From JACKNG01 sp040220855 (GTDB lineage Bacteria; Pseudomonadota; Gammaproteobacteria; Ga0077536): 64,000 bases of DNA. Below are positions 9,554 through 18,616 of this stretch, piece after piece. The notes under the pieces were generated by a model. That model did no database searches. It was given only the letters and a program-made list of their open reading frames with translations, and was not told the origin of the DNA. The DNA is taken from the NCBI GenBank assembly GCA_040220855.1, contig JAVJVZ010000064.1, positions 25,453 through 89,452 on the forward strand, read 5' to 3'. The stretch's first letter is position 1. Each line of letters begins with the position of its first letter. The position numbers were made by a program, and so were the translations under genes.

Positions 9554-10837
9554 TCAGAACTTCTCGAGGATGCGGGTCAGAACGCCGGCGACACTGGGCA
9601 GCCCGCTGTCGCGCTGTTGCTGCAGTGCCAGCGTAACAACGCTGTCGGTCCGCACCAGGCGTGCGAAATGATCGACCCCGGGCGTGCCGACCGGGATGAA
9701 TACGCCGCACTGCGCAGCGGTGCTTGGTCGCGTGCTGGCGAGCATCACGGTCTGCTCGAGAGGGGCTCCGGGTGGCGGTGCAGCCTGCTCACCGAAGGCG
9801 TCGATCCAGAGCAGGGTGTCGACCGCGCCACTGTCCAGCAACGCACGCGTGGCGAAGGCCTGGGGCTCGTAGTGCAGGGTCTGGCCGCAACCCACGCGCA
9901 GCGGGAAGCCGGTCAGCCATGCGCAAGTGTTCACGGCCGACTGACCGCCGTCGTCGCCTCCGAGCGCCAGCAGCGCGGCGCGGGTGGTGCGATTGAGTTC
10001 ATCGACCAGGTCACCGATGGCGGCGATGGCCGGCTCGCGATGCTCGGCGAGCGCTGCCGGCGCGAACACCAGGGCGGTGTAATGTGCAGCCCGCATGCGC
10101 TCGGCGAGCGCGGCCAGTGCGCCGCTGTTGGCGCCCCCGGGTCGCCGCGCGGCGAGGCTGTGGCTACGCAGCGAGGCGAGCAGCGCGAGCAGCACCTCGA
10201 CCAGGTTCTCGCTGCGACAGGCGATGGTGGTGCTGGCGCCGGCCGCTTCCGGCGCGCGCTTGCCCGCACCGATGAAGACCACCTCGCGGCCCTTGCCCGG
10301 CGCGCTGCCGCGGGCCGGGCGCGGTTCCAGGCAGCGTCGCTTGAAGCTCTCGTAGCGTGCGTCGAAATCGACGTCGATGACGACCACGAGGTCGGCGCGA
10401 TTGCGCACTTCCGATAGTGTCGTCGCGTACCAGCCGCGCGCCTGGAGCATGCGGGAGGTCGAGGCAAGCGCGTCACCATGCACGTGGTCGAGGATGGCGC
10501 CACAGCGCTCAGCGAGGTTGACACTGGCGCGCACACCGTCGACATCGGTGGCAAGACCGCCGAACAGCGGCTGGCGCGCACGCTTGAGCAGGCGCGCCGC
10601 GGCCTCGATGGCCTGCTCGAGTCCAACCTCGCGACCGGCGACGAGTGCCTGTGGTGCCAGCGGCGCGCGCGCGTACGCGGCGGTGGCCCGGCGACAGCCG
10701 TTGCGGGCGACGGTGAAGGTGGAATCGGCTTGCGGCCTCAGCGCCAGGTCGTCGCACAGCAGCGCGCAGAACGGGCAGGCCGCGGGGCTGGGCGCGGACT
10801 TAGCGGAAGATCCCTTGGACACGGTGGTGAACGACAC
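9554..10837 (-). CDS. fhcB: formyltransferase/hydrolase complex subunit B
   Basis: This 427-residue protein is related to formylmethanofuran dehydrogenase subunit B and shares the fold of the molybdopterin oxidoreductases. Near the N-terminus it has C21-x2-C24-x3-C28 and C48, resembling the [4Fe-4S] motif of the redox-active archaeal subunit. In methylotrophs the complex is hydrolytic and FhcB is regarded as structural; I see no clear metal-ligating Cys for a pterin. The start is a GTG at 10837 without a good Shine-Dalgarno site; upstream the frame stays open to a TGA but has no other start codon. It is the first gene of the fhcBADC-fdhBA run. Confidence 0.9.
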   Translation of the reverse strand: MSFTTVSKGSSAKSAPSPAACPFCALLCDDLALRPQADSTFTVARNGCRRATAAYARAPLAPQALVAGREVGLEQAIEAAARLLKRARQPLFGGLATDVDGVRASVNLAERCGAILDHVHGDALASTSRMLQARGWYATTLSEVRNRADLVVVIDVDFDARYESFKRRCLEPRPARGSAPGKGREVVFIGAGKRAPEAAGASTTIACRSENLVEVLLALLASLRSHSLAARRPGGANSGALAALAERMRAAHYTALVFAPAALAEHREPAIAAIGDLVDELNRTTRAALLALGGDDGGQSAVNTCAWLTGFPLRVGCGQTLHYEPQAFATRALLDSGAVDTLLWIDAFGEQAAPPPGAPLEQTVMLASTRPSTAAQCGVFIPVGTPGVDHFARLVRTDSVVTLALQQQRDSGLPSVAGVLTRILEKF

Positions 10838-10845
10838 GCTTTCGT

Positions 10846-10863
10846 GCCCGCGCCGGCGCGGGC
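10846..10863 (-). other. GC hairpin in the fhcB leader
   Basis: An 18-nt perfect palindrome (GCCCGCG-CCGG-CGCGGGC) ends 8 nt before the fhcB GTG, exactly where a ribosome binding site would be expected. It is in the untranslated leader, so it is not a terminator of fhcB. It could impede or gate translation initiation; there is no direct evidence. Confidence 0.4.
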
Positions 10864-11031
10864 TTGTTGAGTGGATCGGAACAACTCGACACGAAAGTCA
10901 TGCTCGCCACGGCCATGGACTCTCAATCGCTGTACGTTAGCACACTCGTCCTGTCGTCTCTAGCGAGCACCGGCTGACGCGATGTCGAAGCCGGCGCGGA
11001 CGTACGCATGCGAACGGCGCGTTCTCACTTC

Positions 11032-11037
11032 TATAAT
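11032..11037 (+). promoter_or_regulatory. -10 element upstream of mptG
   Basis: A perfect TATAAT lies 44 nt upstream of the mptG GTG. No good -35 hexamer is present at 16-18 nt spacing. The rest of the 244-nt divergent region between fhcB and mptG (10838-11081) has no recognisable operator. It must hold the promoters of both C1 operons. Confidence 0.45.
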
Positions 11038-11081
11038 CGAGCGCTCGACAGAGATTTCGGATTGCAATCGGACGGAACATC

Positions 11082-12080
11082 GTGAGCAGCAGCCACCATG
11101 CCATCCGTGTCGGCGCCGCAGCGCGCCTGCACCTCGGCTTCCTCGACCCCGGCGGTGCGCTCGGGCGACGTTTCGGCAGTATCGGTCTCGCCATCGAAGG
11201 CCTGTCGACCGAGGTGCTCGCCGCACCGCACGACACCCTGCGCGTGACCGGCGAGGAGGGTGCGCGGGCAAGTGCACTGGCGGAACACGTGATCGCGCAT
11301 TTCGGCTTGCCGACGCAGGGGCAGCTGCACGTCGAGCAAGCGATCCCCGGGCATGCGGGGCTCGGTTCGGGGACCCAGCTAGCGCTCGCCATCGGCACCG
11401 CGCTGACCACGCTGCACGGGCATGCGGTACAGGCGACCGAGCTGGCCGCCGTGCTCGGACGTGGGCGCCGCTCCGGCACCGGTCTCGCGCTGTTCGAGCA
11501 CGGTGGGCTCGTCGTCGATGCCGGCCACGGCGCTGCAACGACCACGCCGCCGGTTCTGAGCCAGCTGGCCTTTCCACCCGACTGGCCCATCGTGCTCATC
11601 TTCGATCACCACCGCAAGGGCCTGAGCGGCGGCGCTGAGCGACGTGCGTTCGATGAGCTTGCGCCGCTCCCCGCAGCGGCGGCCGCGCACCTGTGTCATC
11701 TCACCCTGATGCGTATTCTGCCGGCAGTGATCGAGCGCGACTTCGCACCCTTCGCAGCCGGTATCGGCGAGCTGCAGGCGGTGGTCGGCGATCATTTCGC
11801 GGCGGTGCAGTCGGGACGCTACACGAGTCCGCGCGTGAGCCGCGCCATCGATCTGCTCAGTCACCGACTGGGTCTCACGGGCGTCGGCCAGAGCAGCTGG
11901 GGGCCGACCGCCTTCGCATTTGCGCCCGACGCGGCCACTGCCGCCGCAGCCTTGGCGCTGCTCGACGAGAATTTTGCCGCTGTCGAGGGCCTCGAGTTCC
12001 GCGTGTGCAGTGCGCGCAACTCGGGCGCGTCACGGGTGCCCGCGCCACTCGCGCTGTCGCGCCGCCGCGCGAGCGCCTGA
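11082..12080 (+). CDS. mptG: beta-ribofuranosylaminobenzene 5'-phosphate synthase
   Basis: At 332 residues this is a GHMP-kinase-fold enzyme that condenses p-aminobenzoate with PRPP, releasing CO2 and PPi, as the first committed step joining the aryl and ribose parts of (tetrahydro)methanopterin. Family hallmarks are RLHLGFLD near residue 15, IPGHAGLGSGTQLALA (the GHMP loop) near residue 90, and RGRRSGTGLALFEHGG. It starts with GTG; the nearby ATG at 11098 is out of frame. It heads the plus-strand H4MPT operon, next to mtdB and not far from pabB, which makes its substrate. Confidence 0.93.
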   Translation: MSSSHHAIRVGAAARLHLGFLDPGGALGRRFGSIGLAIEGLSTEVLAAPHDTLRVTGEEGARASALAEHVIAHFGLPTQGQLHVEQAIPGHAGLGSGTQLALAIGTALTTLHGHAVQATELAAVLGRGRRSGTGLALFEHGGLVVDAGHGAATTTPPVLSQLAFPPDWPIVLIFDHHRKGLSGGAERRAFDELAPLPAAAAAHLCHLTLMRILPAVIERDFAPFAAGIGELQAVVGDHFAAVQSGRYTSPRVSRAIDLLSHRLGLTGVGQSSWGPTAFAFAPDAATAAAALALLDENFAAVEGLEFRVCSARNSGASRVPAPLALSRRRASA

Positions 12081-12106
12081 GTGTCCTGACCAGCAAGGAG
12101 CCGAGC

Positions 12107-13015
12107 ATGGATCATCCTTACCTGCTGCACATCTTCAGCCCGACCAAGTACGTCAGCCCGTTCGACATCAACATGGCCTACGAGGCGCAGTTCGACGACG
12201 TCATCCCGTATTGCAACGTCGAGCTGGACGAGGTCCATGGCCTCACCCAGGACACCATCTTCTCGCGCAGTCCGGAAGGCGTGAAGCGCACCGGAATCTT
12301 CGTCGGCGGGCGCGAGTTCGGTCTCGCGCTCGACATGCTAGAGGCCGCGCGCAAGGCGATGGTGCCGCCGTTCGAGGTCTCGGTGATGGCCGATCCGAGC
12401 GGCGCGATCACGACGGCCGCGGCGATGGTCGCGCTCGCGGAGCACTGGCTGGCGCGTGCCGGCGGCAGCTTCAGCGGCAGCCGCGTGTGCGTGTTCGGCG
12501 GGACCGGACCCGTCGGCATGTGCGTCGCGCTGCTCGCCGCACGCGCCGGCGCCGATGCGGCCATCGTCTCGCACCAGGGCCTCGGCGCGGCGCAGCTCGT
12601 CGCCGATCGCATGACGCGCCAGTTCGGCGAGCAGCTGCACGGCGTCGACGGCAGCTCCGAGGCCGCGGTGGCTAATTGGTTGGGGGACGTCGACGTTGTC
12701 TTCAGTGCCGCCAAGGCCGGCGTGCGTGTGCTCGAGCGCGCACAACTCGACGGCGCCGCCGCGCTCAAGGTGATTGCCGACGCCAACGCGGTGCCGCCGA
12801 GTGGCATCGAGGGTGTCGACGCGAACGACCGGGGCAAGCCGCTCGCAATCGGTGACCACGAAGCGCATGCGCTCGGTGCGCTCGCCATCGGTGACATCAA
12901 GTACCGCGTGCACACCGCGTTACTGCGCCGCATGTACAGCGCGTCGGAGCCGGTCTACCTGGCCCACGACGAGGCGTACGCGGTGGCTCGCGACATCGTT
13001 GCGGCACGCAGCTGA
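12107..13015 (+). CDS. mtdB: NAD(P)-dependent methylene-H4MPT dehydrogenase
   Basis: This 302-residue protein oxidises methylene-H4MPT to methenyl-H4MPT. It starts MDHPYLLHIFSPTKYVSPFD and carries the Rossmann motif GGTGPVGMCVALLAA near residue 132. The ATG follows a clear AAGGAG site; the open frame extends upstream through the mptG 3' end and is not coding there. It is MtdB-like, since the C-terminal motif and the H4MPT gene neighbourhood differ from those of the folate-linked dehydrogenases. Located between mptG and an ATP-grasp gene. Confidence 0.95.
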   Translation: MDHPYLLHIFSPTKYVSPFDINMAYEAQFDDVIPYCNVELDEVHGLTQDTIFSRSPEGVKRTGIFVGGREFGLALDMLEAARKAMVPPFEVSVMADPSGAITTAAAMVALAEHWLARAGGSFSGSRVCVFGGTGPVGMCVALLAARAGADAAIVSHQGLGAAQLVADRMTRQFGEQLHGVDGSSEAAVANWLGDVDVVFSAAKAGVRVLERAQLDGAAALKVIADANAVPPSGIEGVDANDRGKPLAIGDHEAHALGALAIGDIKYRVHTALLRRMYSASEPVYLAHDEAYAVARDIVAARS

Positions 13016-13066
13016 GGCAAGGCACCGTGGTGGCGCGGCCCCGCGGAGCGCCAGACACCGGCGGCC

Positions 13067-14236
13067 ATGACGCTGCCGCTGATCATTGCCGCGACCAGTG
13101 CCCGCGTGCTGGCCGCCGCCGCGCGACCGGCTTACCTGCCGTGCACCATCGATTTGTTTGCCGACCGCGACACGTGCGCACTCGCGGCGCGAGCGGTGCA
13201 CCTGATTGACGAGGGCGATTTCGCGCTGCCGGGGGAGGCACTGCTCGACGCCGTCGATTCACTCGTGGGCGACTACCCGCAGGTGCTGGGGCTGGTCTAT
13301 GGCAGTGGCCTCGAGGGGCGCCCGGCGCTGCTCGAGGCGCTGACACGGCGTGTGCGTGTACTCGGCTGCAACGCCACGGTCCTCGGCGCGCTCGCCGACA
13401 TGCCGGCCGTGGTAGCGCGCTTCGATGGTGTGGGCGACCTGGTGTTCCCGCCGACTGCGCGACAGCGGCCCGCCGCGGCAGCGGGCTGGTTGGCGAAACA
13501 GGACGGCGCGTGCGGCGGCGGCCACGTGCGTGACGCCTGCACGCCCGGCACGATCGACGGTGCAACCTACTACCAGCGCTACGTTGCCGGGCCGGTGTAT
13601 TCGGCCATCTTCATCGCCGCTCGCGGGGCTTGCGTGCTGTGCGGCGTCACCCGCCACCTGCGCGCGGCGCCGCTCGCGGGGGCGCCTTTCACCTGGCAGG
13701 GTGCGGTGAGCGTGGCCACGCCGCCGGTCGCGCCGGCGATGCTCGAGCGTTGCGGTGCAGCGCTCGCCGGCGCGCTCGGCTTGCAGGGCGGTTTCGGCAT
13801 CGATTTCGTGGCCGATGCCGAGCGGGTGACTGTGCTCGACATCAATCCGCGCCTGCCGGCGAGCCTCGAGGTCTACGCCGATCGCGCAGCGATCTTCGCT
13901 GCCCACGTCGCGGCTTGTGCGCATGACACCCTCTTGTATAGTAGGCCGGCGATGCGACCGGTGCGCGCGAGTGTGGTCTTGTATGCGCACGCCGCGGGCA
14001 TCGTGCCACCGCGTTTCGACTGGCCACGCGAGGTGGCCGACGTGCCGCCGGACGGGAGTCCGATTGCCGCCGGCGCACCGCTGGTGAGCGTCATCGCCGA
14101 GGCTTCGTGTGGCGACACGATCCTCGCGCTGCTCACCGCCCGTTGCCGTGACCTTGCCCACCGCCTGGCCGATCGCGGCGCGGCGGTGCTGGCATCCGAC
14201 ATAACAATCAGCACCGTGGGAGGATGCGATGTCTGA
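13067..14236 (+). CDS. ATP-grasp ligase of the H4MPT operon (function unassigned)
   Basis: A 389-residue protein with a carboxylate-amine ligase (ATP-grasp) architecture: an N-terminal pre-ATP-grasp domain (about 1-120), WLAKQDGACGGGHV (a lysine and Gly-rich ATP loop), and GFGIDFVADAERVTVLDINPRLPAS, holding the Asp/Asn metal ligands of the ATP site. Homologues sit in bacterial C1/H4MPT clusters. A role in joining glutamate or tyrosine units of methylofuran, by analogy with the archaeal tyramine-glutamate ligase MfnD, is inference. It overlaps mch by 8 nt; the mch ribosome binding site lies within its last codons. Confidence 0.8.
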   Translation: MTLPLIIAATSARVLAAAARPAYLPCTIDLFADRDTCALAARAVHLIDEGDFALPGEALLDAVDSLVGDYPQVLGLVYGSGLEGRPALLEALTRRVRVLGCNATVLGALADMPAVVARFDGVGDLVFPPTARQRPAAAAGWLAKQDGACGGGHVRDACTPGTIDGATYYQRYVAGPVYSAIFIAARGACVLCGVTRHLRAAPLAGAPFTWQGAVSVATPPVAPAMLERCGAALAGALGLQGGFGIDFVADAERVTVLDINPRLPASLEVYADRAAIFAAHVAACAHDTLLYSRPAMRPVRASVVLYAHAAGIVPPRFDWPREVADVPPDGSPIAAGAPLVSVIAEASCGDTILALLTARCRDLAHRLADRGAAVLASDITISTVGGCDV

Positions 14237-15212
14237 ACTACGATTGGATGGCTCGATCAACGTGAGTGCGGCGGCGCGACCGCTGGTCGAGCAACTCTGT
14301 ACTCGGGCGGCCGAGTACCGCGTTGGCATCAGTCGCGCCGCTGATGGTGTGACGCTCATCGATGCCGGCATCGCAATGCCTGGCGGTCTCGAGGCCGGGC
14401 GCCTGATCGGCGAAATCTGCATGGGCGGTCTTGGACGCGTCGCCGTTGCCGCGAGTGCGCCGTTCGCGCGCTGGAGCTGGCAGGTCGCCGTCACCGCGAC
14501 GCATCCCGTCGTCGCCTGCCTCGGTTCGCAGTATGCTGGGTGGAGTCTCAGCCATGGCGAAGGCAAGGGCGCGTTCTTCGCGCTCGGTTCCGGGCCGGCG
14601 CGCGCAATGGGCAGCAAGGAGCCGCTGTTCGACGAACTCGGCTGGCGCAATCCCGCCGGCGACACTGTTATCGTGCTCGAGGTCGACCGTGAGCCGCCAG
14701 CGGAGATCGCGGCCAAGATCTGCGAGCGCTGTGGCATTGCGCCCGAGCAGCTCACCATGATCCTGACCCCGACCTCGAGTCTCGCCGGTGGCGTCCAGAT
14801 CGTCGCGCGCGTGCTGGAAGTTGCGCTGCACAAGGTGCATGAACTGCATTACCCGCTCGCCGACATCATCGATGGTGCCGCCAGCGCACCGCTGCCGCCG
14901 CCATCGCCGGACTTCATGACCGCGATGGGGCGTACCAACGACGCCATTCTCTTCGGTGGCCAGGTGCATCTCTACGTAAGCGGTGACGATGACGCCGCAC
15001 GTGAACTCGCCGAACGCCTGCCGAGCTCGGCTTCGCGTGATTTCGGCAAGCCGTTCGCACAGGTGTTCAAGGATTACGGCTACGATTTCTACAAGGTCGA
15101 CCCGATGTTGTTCTCGCCGGCGCGAGCGCTGGTGACGAACGTCACCACGGGGAACAGCTTCGAGAGCGGCAGCCTGCACGAGACGCTGCTTGCGCAGTCC
15201 TTCGGTGGCTGA
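14229..15212 (+). CDS. mch: methenyl-H4MPT cyclohydrolase
   Basis: At 327 residues it hydrolyses methenyl-H4MPT to formyl-H4MPT in the cytoplasm, linking MtdB to the Fhc complex. It has the colinear Mch family sequence, e.g. MGGLGRV, PVVACLGSQYAGWSL, GSGPARAMGSKEPL, GRTNDAILFGG and the C-terminal KDYGYDFYKVDPMLFSPA. The ATG has a strong GGGAGG site 5 nt upstream, inside the preceding ATP-grasp gene. Confidence 0.96.
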   Translation: MSELRLDGSINVSAAARPLVEQLCTRAAEYRVGISRAADGVTLIDAGIAMPGGLEAGRLIGEICMGGLGRVAVAASAPFARWSWQVAVTATHPVVACLGSQYAGWSLSHGEGKGAFFALGSGPARAMGSKEPLFDELGWRNPAGDTVIVLEVDREPPAEIAAKICERCGIAPEQLTMILTPTSSLAGGVQIVARVLEVALHKVHELHYPLADIIDGAASAPLPPPSPDFMTAMGRTNDAILFGGQVHLYVSGDDDAARELAERLPSSASRDFGKPFAQVFKDYGYDFYKVDPMLFSPARALVTNVTTGNSFESGSLHETLLAQSFGG

Positions 15213-16131
15213 GACGGCGGGCATCGTGCGCCCGCGCATCGCGATCTTCACCGACGAGCCGGGCTGGCATGGGCGCGCGCTCGCGCGCTGGTTCGACAGC
15301 GTCGGCTACGACGCCGCGTTCGTCTCGCTCACCGAGTGTCGCGTCGAACTCGGCGCGCGCGGTCACGGCCTGTACATTCCCGGCTTCGACGGCACGTTGC
15401 CGGCCGGTGCCTTTGTACGCGGCGTGCCTGGCGGTTCGCTCGAAGCGATTACCCTCAGGCTCGATTTCCTGCATCTGCTGAGCGCGCTCGGCTGTGCGGT
15501 GTTCAATGATGGCCGTACCATCGAGCGTACCGTCGACAAGGCGATGACGACGCTGCTGCTGCGCCAGCACGACGTGCCGACTCCGCCGACCTTCGTCAGT
15601 GAGTCGCACACGGCCGCGCACGACTATGTCACGCGTGCGGCCGCCGAGGGCCGCGTACTGGTCAAGAAACCGCTGTTCGGCTCGCAGGGCAAGGGCCTGC
15701 GGCGCATTGCCAGTGCACGCGATCTCGAGTTCCTGCTGCCGGGCGAGGTCGCTTACCTGCAGGATTTCGTCGCCACCGGCGACGGCCCGTTCCGTGACTG
15801 CCGCGTGATGGTCATCGACGGGCGCGCCATCGCGGCCATGGAGCGGCGCAGCCATCACTGGATCACCAATCGCGCGCAGGGCGCGGAGTGTCACTCGATT
15901 CCGCTGCAGGACACCCTCGCCGGCATCGCCGAACGCGCCGCCGCGGCGGTCGGTGCGGCCTACGCCGGTGTCGATCTGCTGCGCGATGGTGACGGCCGCT
16001 GGCTGGTTACCGAGGTCAACGGCATCCCCGCCTGGCAGGGTCTGCAGCGCGCGACCGGGGTCGATGTCACCGCGCTGCTCGGCACGGCCTTTCTGTCCCG
16101 CCTCGACCACGGGCTCGCGGCGCTCGCCTGA
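15205..16131 (+). CDS. RimK-type ATP-grasp ligase of the H4MPT operon
   Basis: About 308 residues. It belongs to the RimK/glutathione-synthetase-like ATP-grasp group: VDKAMTTLLLRQHDVPTPPTF precedes the ATP lid, VKKPLFGSQGKGLRRI is the Gly-rich loop, and AGVDLLRDGD followed by TEVNGIPAWQGLQ provides the acidic metal ligands. Relatives include L-glutamate ligases such as archaeal MptN. A glutamyl transfer to H4MPT or methylofuran is plausible but unproven. Start uncertain: GTG 15205 (overlapping mch) is preferred; TTG 15190 and GTG 15226 are possible. Closely followed by the CitG-like gene (5 nt gap). Confidence 0.82.
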   Translation: MAETAGIVRPRIAIFTDEPGWHGRALARWFDSVGYDAAFVSLTECRVELGARGHGLYIPGFDGTLPAGAFVRGVPGGSLEAITLRLDFLHLLSALGCAVFNDGRTIERTVDKAMTTLLLRQHDVPTPPTFVSESHTAAHDYVTRAAAEGRVLVKKPLFGSQGKGLRRIASARDLEFLLPGEVAYLQDFVATGDGPFRDCRVMVIDGRAIAAMERRSHHWITNRAQGAECHSIPLQDTLAGIAERAAAAVGAAYAGVDLLRDGDGRWLVTEVNGIPAWQGLQRATGVDVTALLGTAFLSRLDHGLAALA

Positions 16132-16136
16132 GAGCC

Positions 16137-16982
<846 letters not shown>

Positions 16983-17140
16983 CTCCGCATAACGATAAGA
17001 AGACGGAATTCACTCACGCATTTGTGTCGCGAGAGATGCGTGCAATGAAACGCTGACGAGGAGTTGGCGCAATGTCCATTTTCAAAGCACTCTTTGGAAC
17101 ACAAACCGTAGAATCCCAAGCATCAGAAGGAGAACGAGGC

Positions 17141-17653
17141 ATGGCAGTTGTAGATCGAGTTCTCGTTGGCGAATCACTCGTCGGCGATGGTAACGAAGTG
17201 GCCCATATCGACTTGATCATGGGTCCGCGCGGCAGCGCGGCAGAAAGCGCATTCTGCAACGCATTGACGAACAACAAGGACGGCTTCTCGAGCCTCCTCG
17301 CGGTGGTTGCGCCGAACCTCGCCTGCAAGCCGAACACCGTGATGTTCAACAAGGTCACCATCAAGGGTTCCAAGCAGGCTGTGCAGATGTTCGGCCCCGC
17401 GCAGCGCGGTGTCGCCATGGCGGTTGCCGACAGCGTGGAGGACGGCACCATTCCTGCCGCCGAGGCCGACGACATCTTCGTCTGCGTCGGTGTCTTCATT
17501 CACTGGCTGGCCGAAGACAACGCCAAGATCCAGGACTACAACTACCAGGCCACCAAGGAAGCCATCCAGCGCGCGGTTGCCCGCGAGCCGAAGGCCGCCG
17601 ACGTCGTCGCCAAGAAGGGCAGCGTCGACCATCCTTTCCAGGCCCACAGCTGA
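17141..17653 (+). CDS. fae: formaldehyde-activating enzyme
   Basis: The 170-residue enzyme accelerates condensation of formaldehyde with H4MPT to methylene-H4MPT, the entry step of the pathway. The sequence is the canonical Fae: VGESLVGDGNEVAHIDLIMG (with the active-site His), PNLACKPNTVMFNKVT, QMFGPAQRGVAMAVADSVE and VGVFIHWLAEDNAKIQ. The ATG at 17141 has AAGGAGA 8 nt upstream and gives the usual length. An in-frame ATG at 17072 with its own GAGGAG site would add 23 residues. Codon use looks more biased toward preferred codons than in neighbours, consistent with high expression. Followed by a strong terminator. Confidence 0.96.
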   Translation: MAVVDRVLVGESLVGDGNEVAHIDLIMGPRGSAAESAFCNALTNNKDGFSSLLAVVAPNLACKPNTVMFNKVTIKGSKQAVQMFGPAQRGVAMAVADSVEDGTIPAAEADDIFVCVGVFIHWLAEDNAKIQDYNYQATKEAIQRAVAREPKAADVVAKKGSVDHPFQAHS

Positions 17654-17692
17654 GTTGCCAGCGGGGCGTCCGCCCCGAGACAGCGAAAGACG

Positions 17693-17721
17693 ACGCCCCG
17701 CTCTGCGGGGCGTTTTCGTTT
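17693..17721 (+). terminator. intrinsic terminator after fae
   Basis: An 8-bp GC-rich perfect stem (ACGCCCCG / CGGGGCGT) with loop CTCTG is followed by TTTCGTTT. Just upstream (17662-17677) a second pair of the same blocks (CGGGGCG and CGCCCCG) could form a competing hairpin. It closes the plus-strand H4MPT operon and faces the 3' end of the HisA-like gene. Confidence 0.85.
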
Positions 17722-17750
17722 CCGGGACGGTCCTCTGTACGCTGCCGCTG

Positions 17751-18458
17751 TCAATAGAACGCCGCCAGGTCGGCGGCATCGAGGCGACCATCGTGCAGCG
17801 CGCTGCCGACGAGTACGCCAGCCACCCCCAGTCCACGCAGTTTTTCTAGATCGCCGTAATCGCGTACACCGCCCGCCGCGTACACGCGTCGCGCCGAGCC
17901 GGCCAGCGCGATGAGCGTCGCAAGGCCTTCGAAATCGGGACCCGCATGACTGCCGACCCGGCTCAGATTCATGTGAATCACGCGCTCTGGCCATACCCAG
18001 GGCGTGTCGAACAGCTCCACGCAACCGAGTTTCTCGCCGGCCTTGCGGTCGAGCGAAAGTAGTGTGCGCGAAGGCGGCACCGCGTCACCGAGCGCGGCCA
18101 ATTCAGTCAGTGTGGTGAGCATCTCGCTTGCCAGGATCACGTGGATGTTGTCGCAGACGAGGTAATCCGTCGGCGGCGAGCTCGATGAGAAGCCACCATC
18201 GATCAGGAACGTTGCATCGCGATGGCTGTCCGCCATGCGCGCAATGACCTCGACATTCGGAGACCGATCCACGATGGCATCGAGATCGGCGACGTAGAAC
18301 GTTCTTGCGGGTAGTGCGGCACAAAGTGCGTCAATCAGCACGCACGGATCGATGCTGTCGCTGAAACGCGAGACGAGGGGGCGATAGTCATCGCGCTGCC
18401 CTTGCACCGCGTGCACCGCTACGCCGTTCTTGATGTCGATGACCGGAACCAGGAGCAT
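17751..18458 (-). CDS. HisA/HisF-like TIM-barrel protein of the C1 cluster
   Basis: This 235-residue protein has a HisA-type phosphoribosyl-isomerase fold: LVPVIDIKNGVAVHAVQGQR at the N-terminus, a FYVADLDAI strand and YAAGGVRDYGDLEKLRGLG with GVLVGSALHDG at the C-terminus (phosphate-binding strands 7-8). It sits in the middle of the H4MPT cluster, not in a his operon, and related HisA-like genes are known companions of bacterial H4MPT genes, so a role in cofactor synthesis is more likely than histidine synthesis. The ATG at 18458 matches the fold start; an upstream ATG at 18545 would add 29 unrelated residues. Confidence 0.8.
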   Translation of the reverse strand: MLLVPVIDIKNGVAVHAVQGQRDDYRPLVSRFSDSIDPCVLIDALCAALPARTFYVADLDAIVDRSPNVEVIARMADSHRDATFLIDGGFSSSSPPTDYLVCDNIHVILASEMLTTLTELAALGDAVPPSRTLLSLDRKAGEKLGCVELFDTPWVWPERVIHMNLSRVGSHAGPDFEGLATLIALAGSARRVYAAGGVRDYGDLEKLRGLGVAGVLVGSALHDGRLDAADLAAFY

Positions 18459-18616
18459 CAGGGAGAAAGGGCGAGAGAGCCAGTCAGGGCCGGCATGGTA
18501 GCGCAGTTGCGCGCATGCGGCGCTGATGCGCGGGGTATTTTCCAAGCTCGGCTGGAGCCGATATGCTGCATCGCCTCAAAGCGGCTTCCGGGCTTCGGCT
18601 CGCTTCATTTCAAACC

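Noticed and set aside
7903..9636. 577-residue plus-strand open frame over fhcA
   Set aside because: Antisense to the well-supported fhcA gene.
11693..12106. N-terminal extension of mtdB reading into mptG
   Set aside because: Out of frame with mptG and Arg-rich; the MtdB family begins at the ATG at 12107 with its own AAGGAG site.
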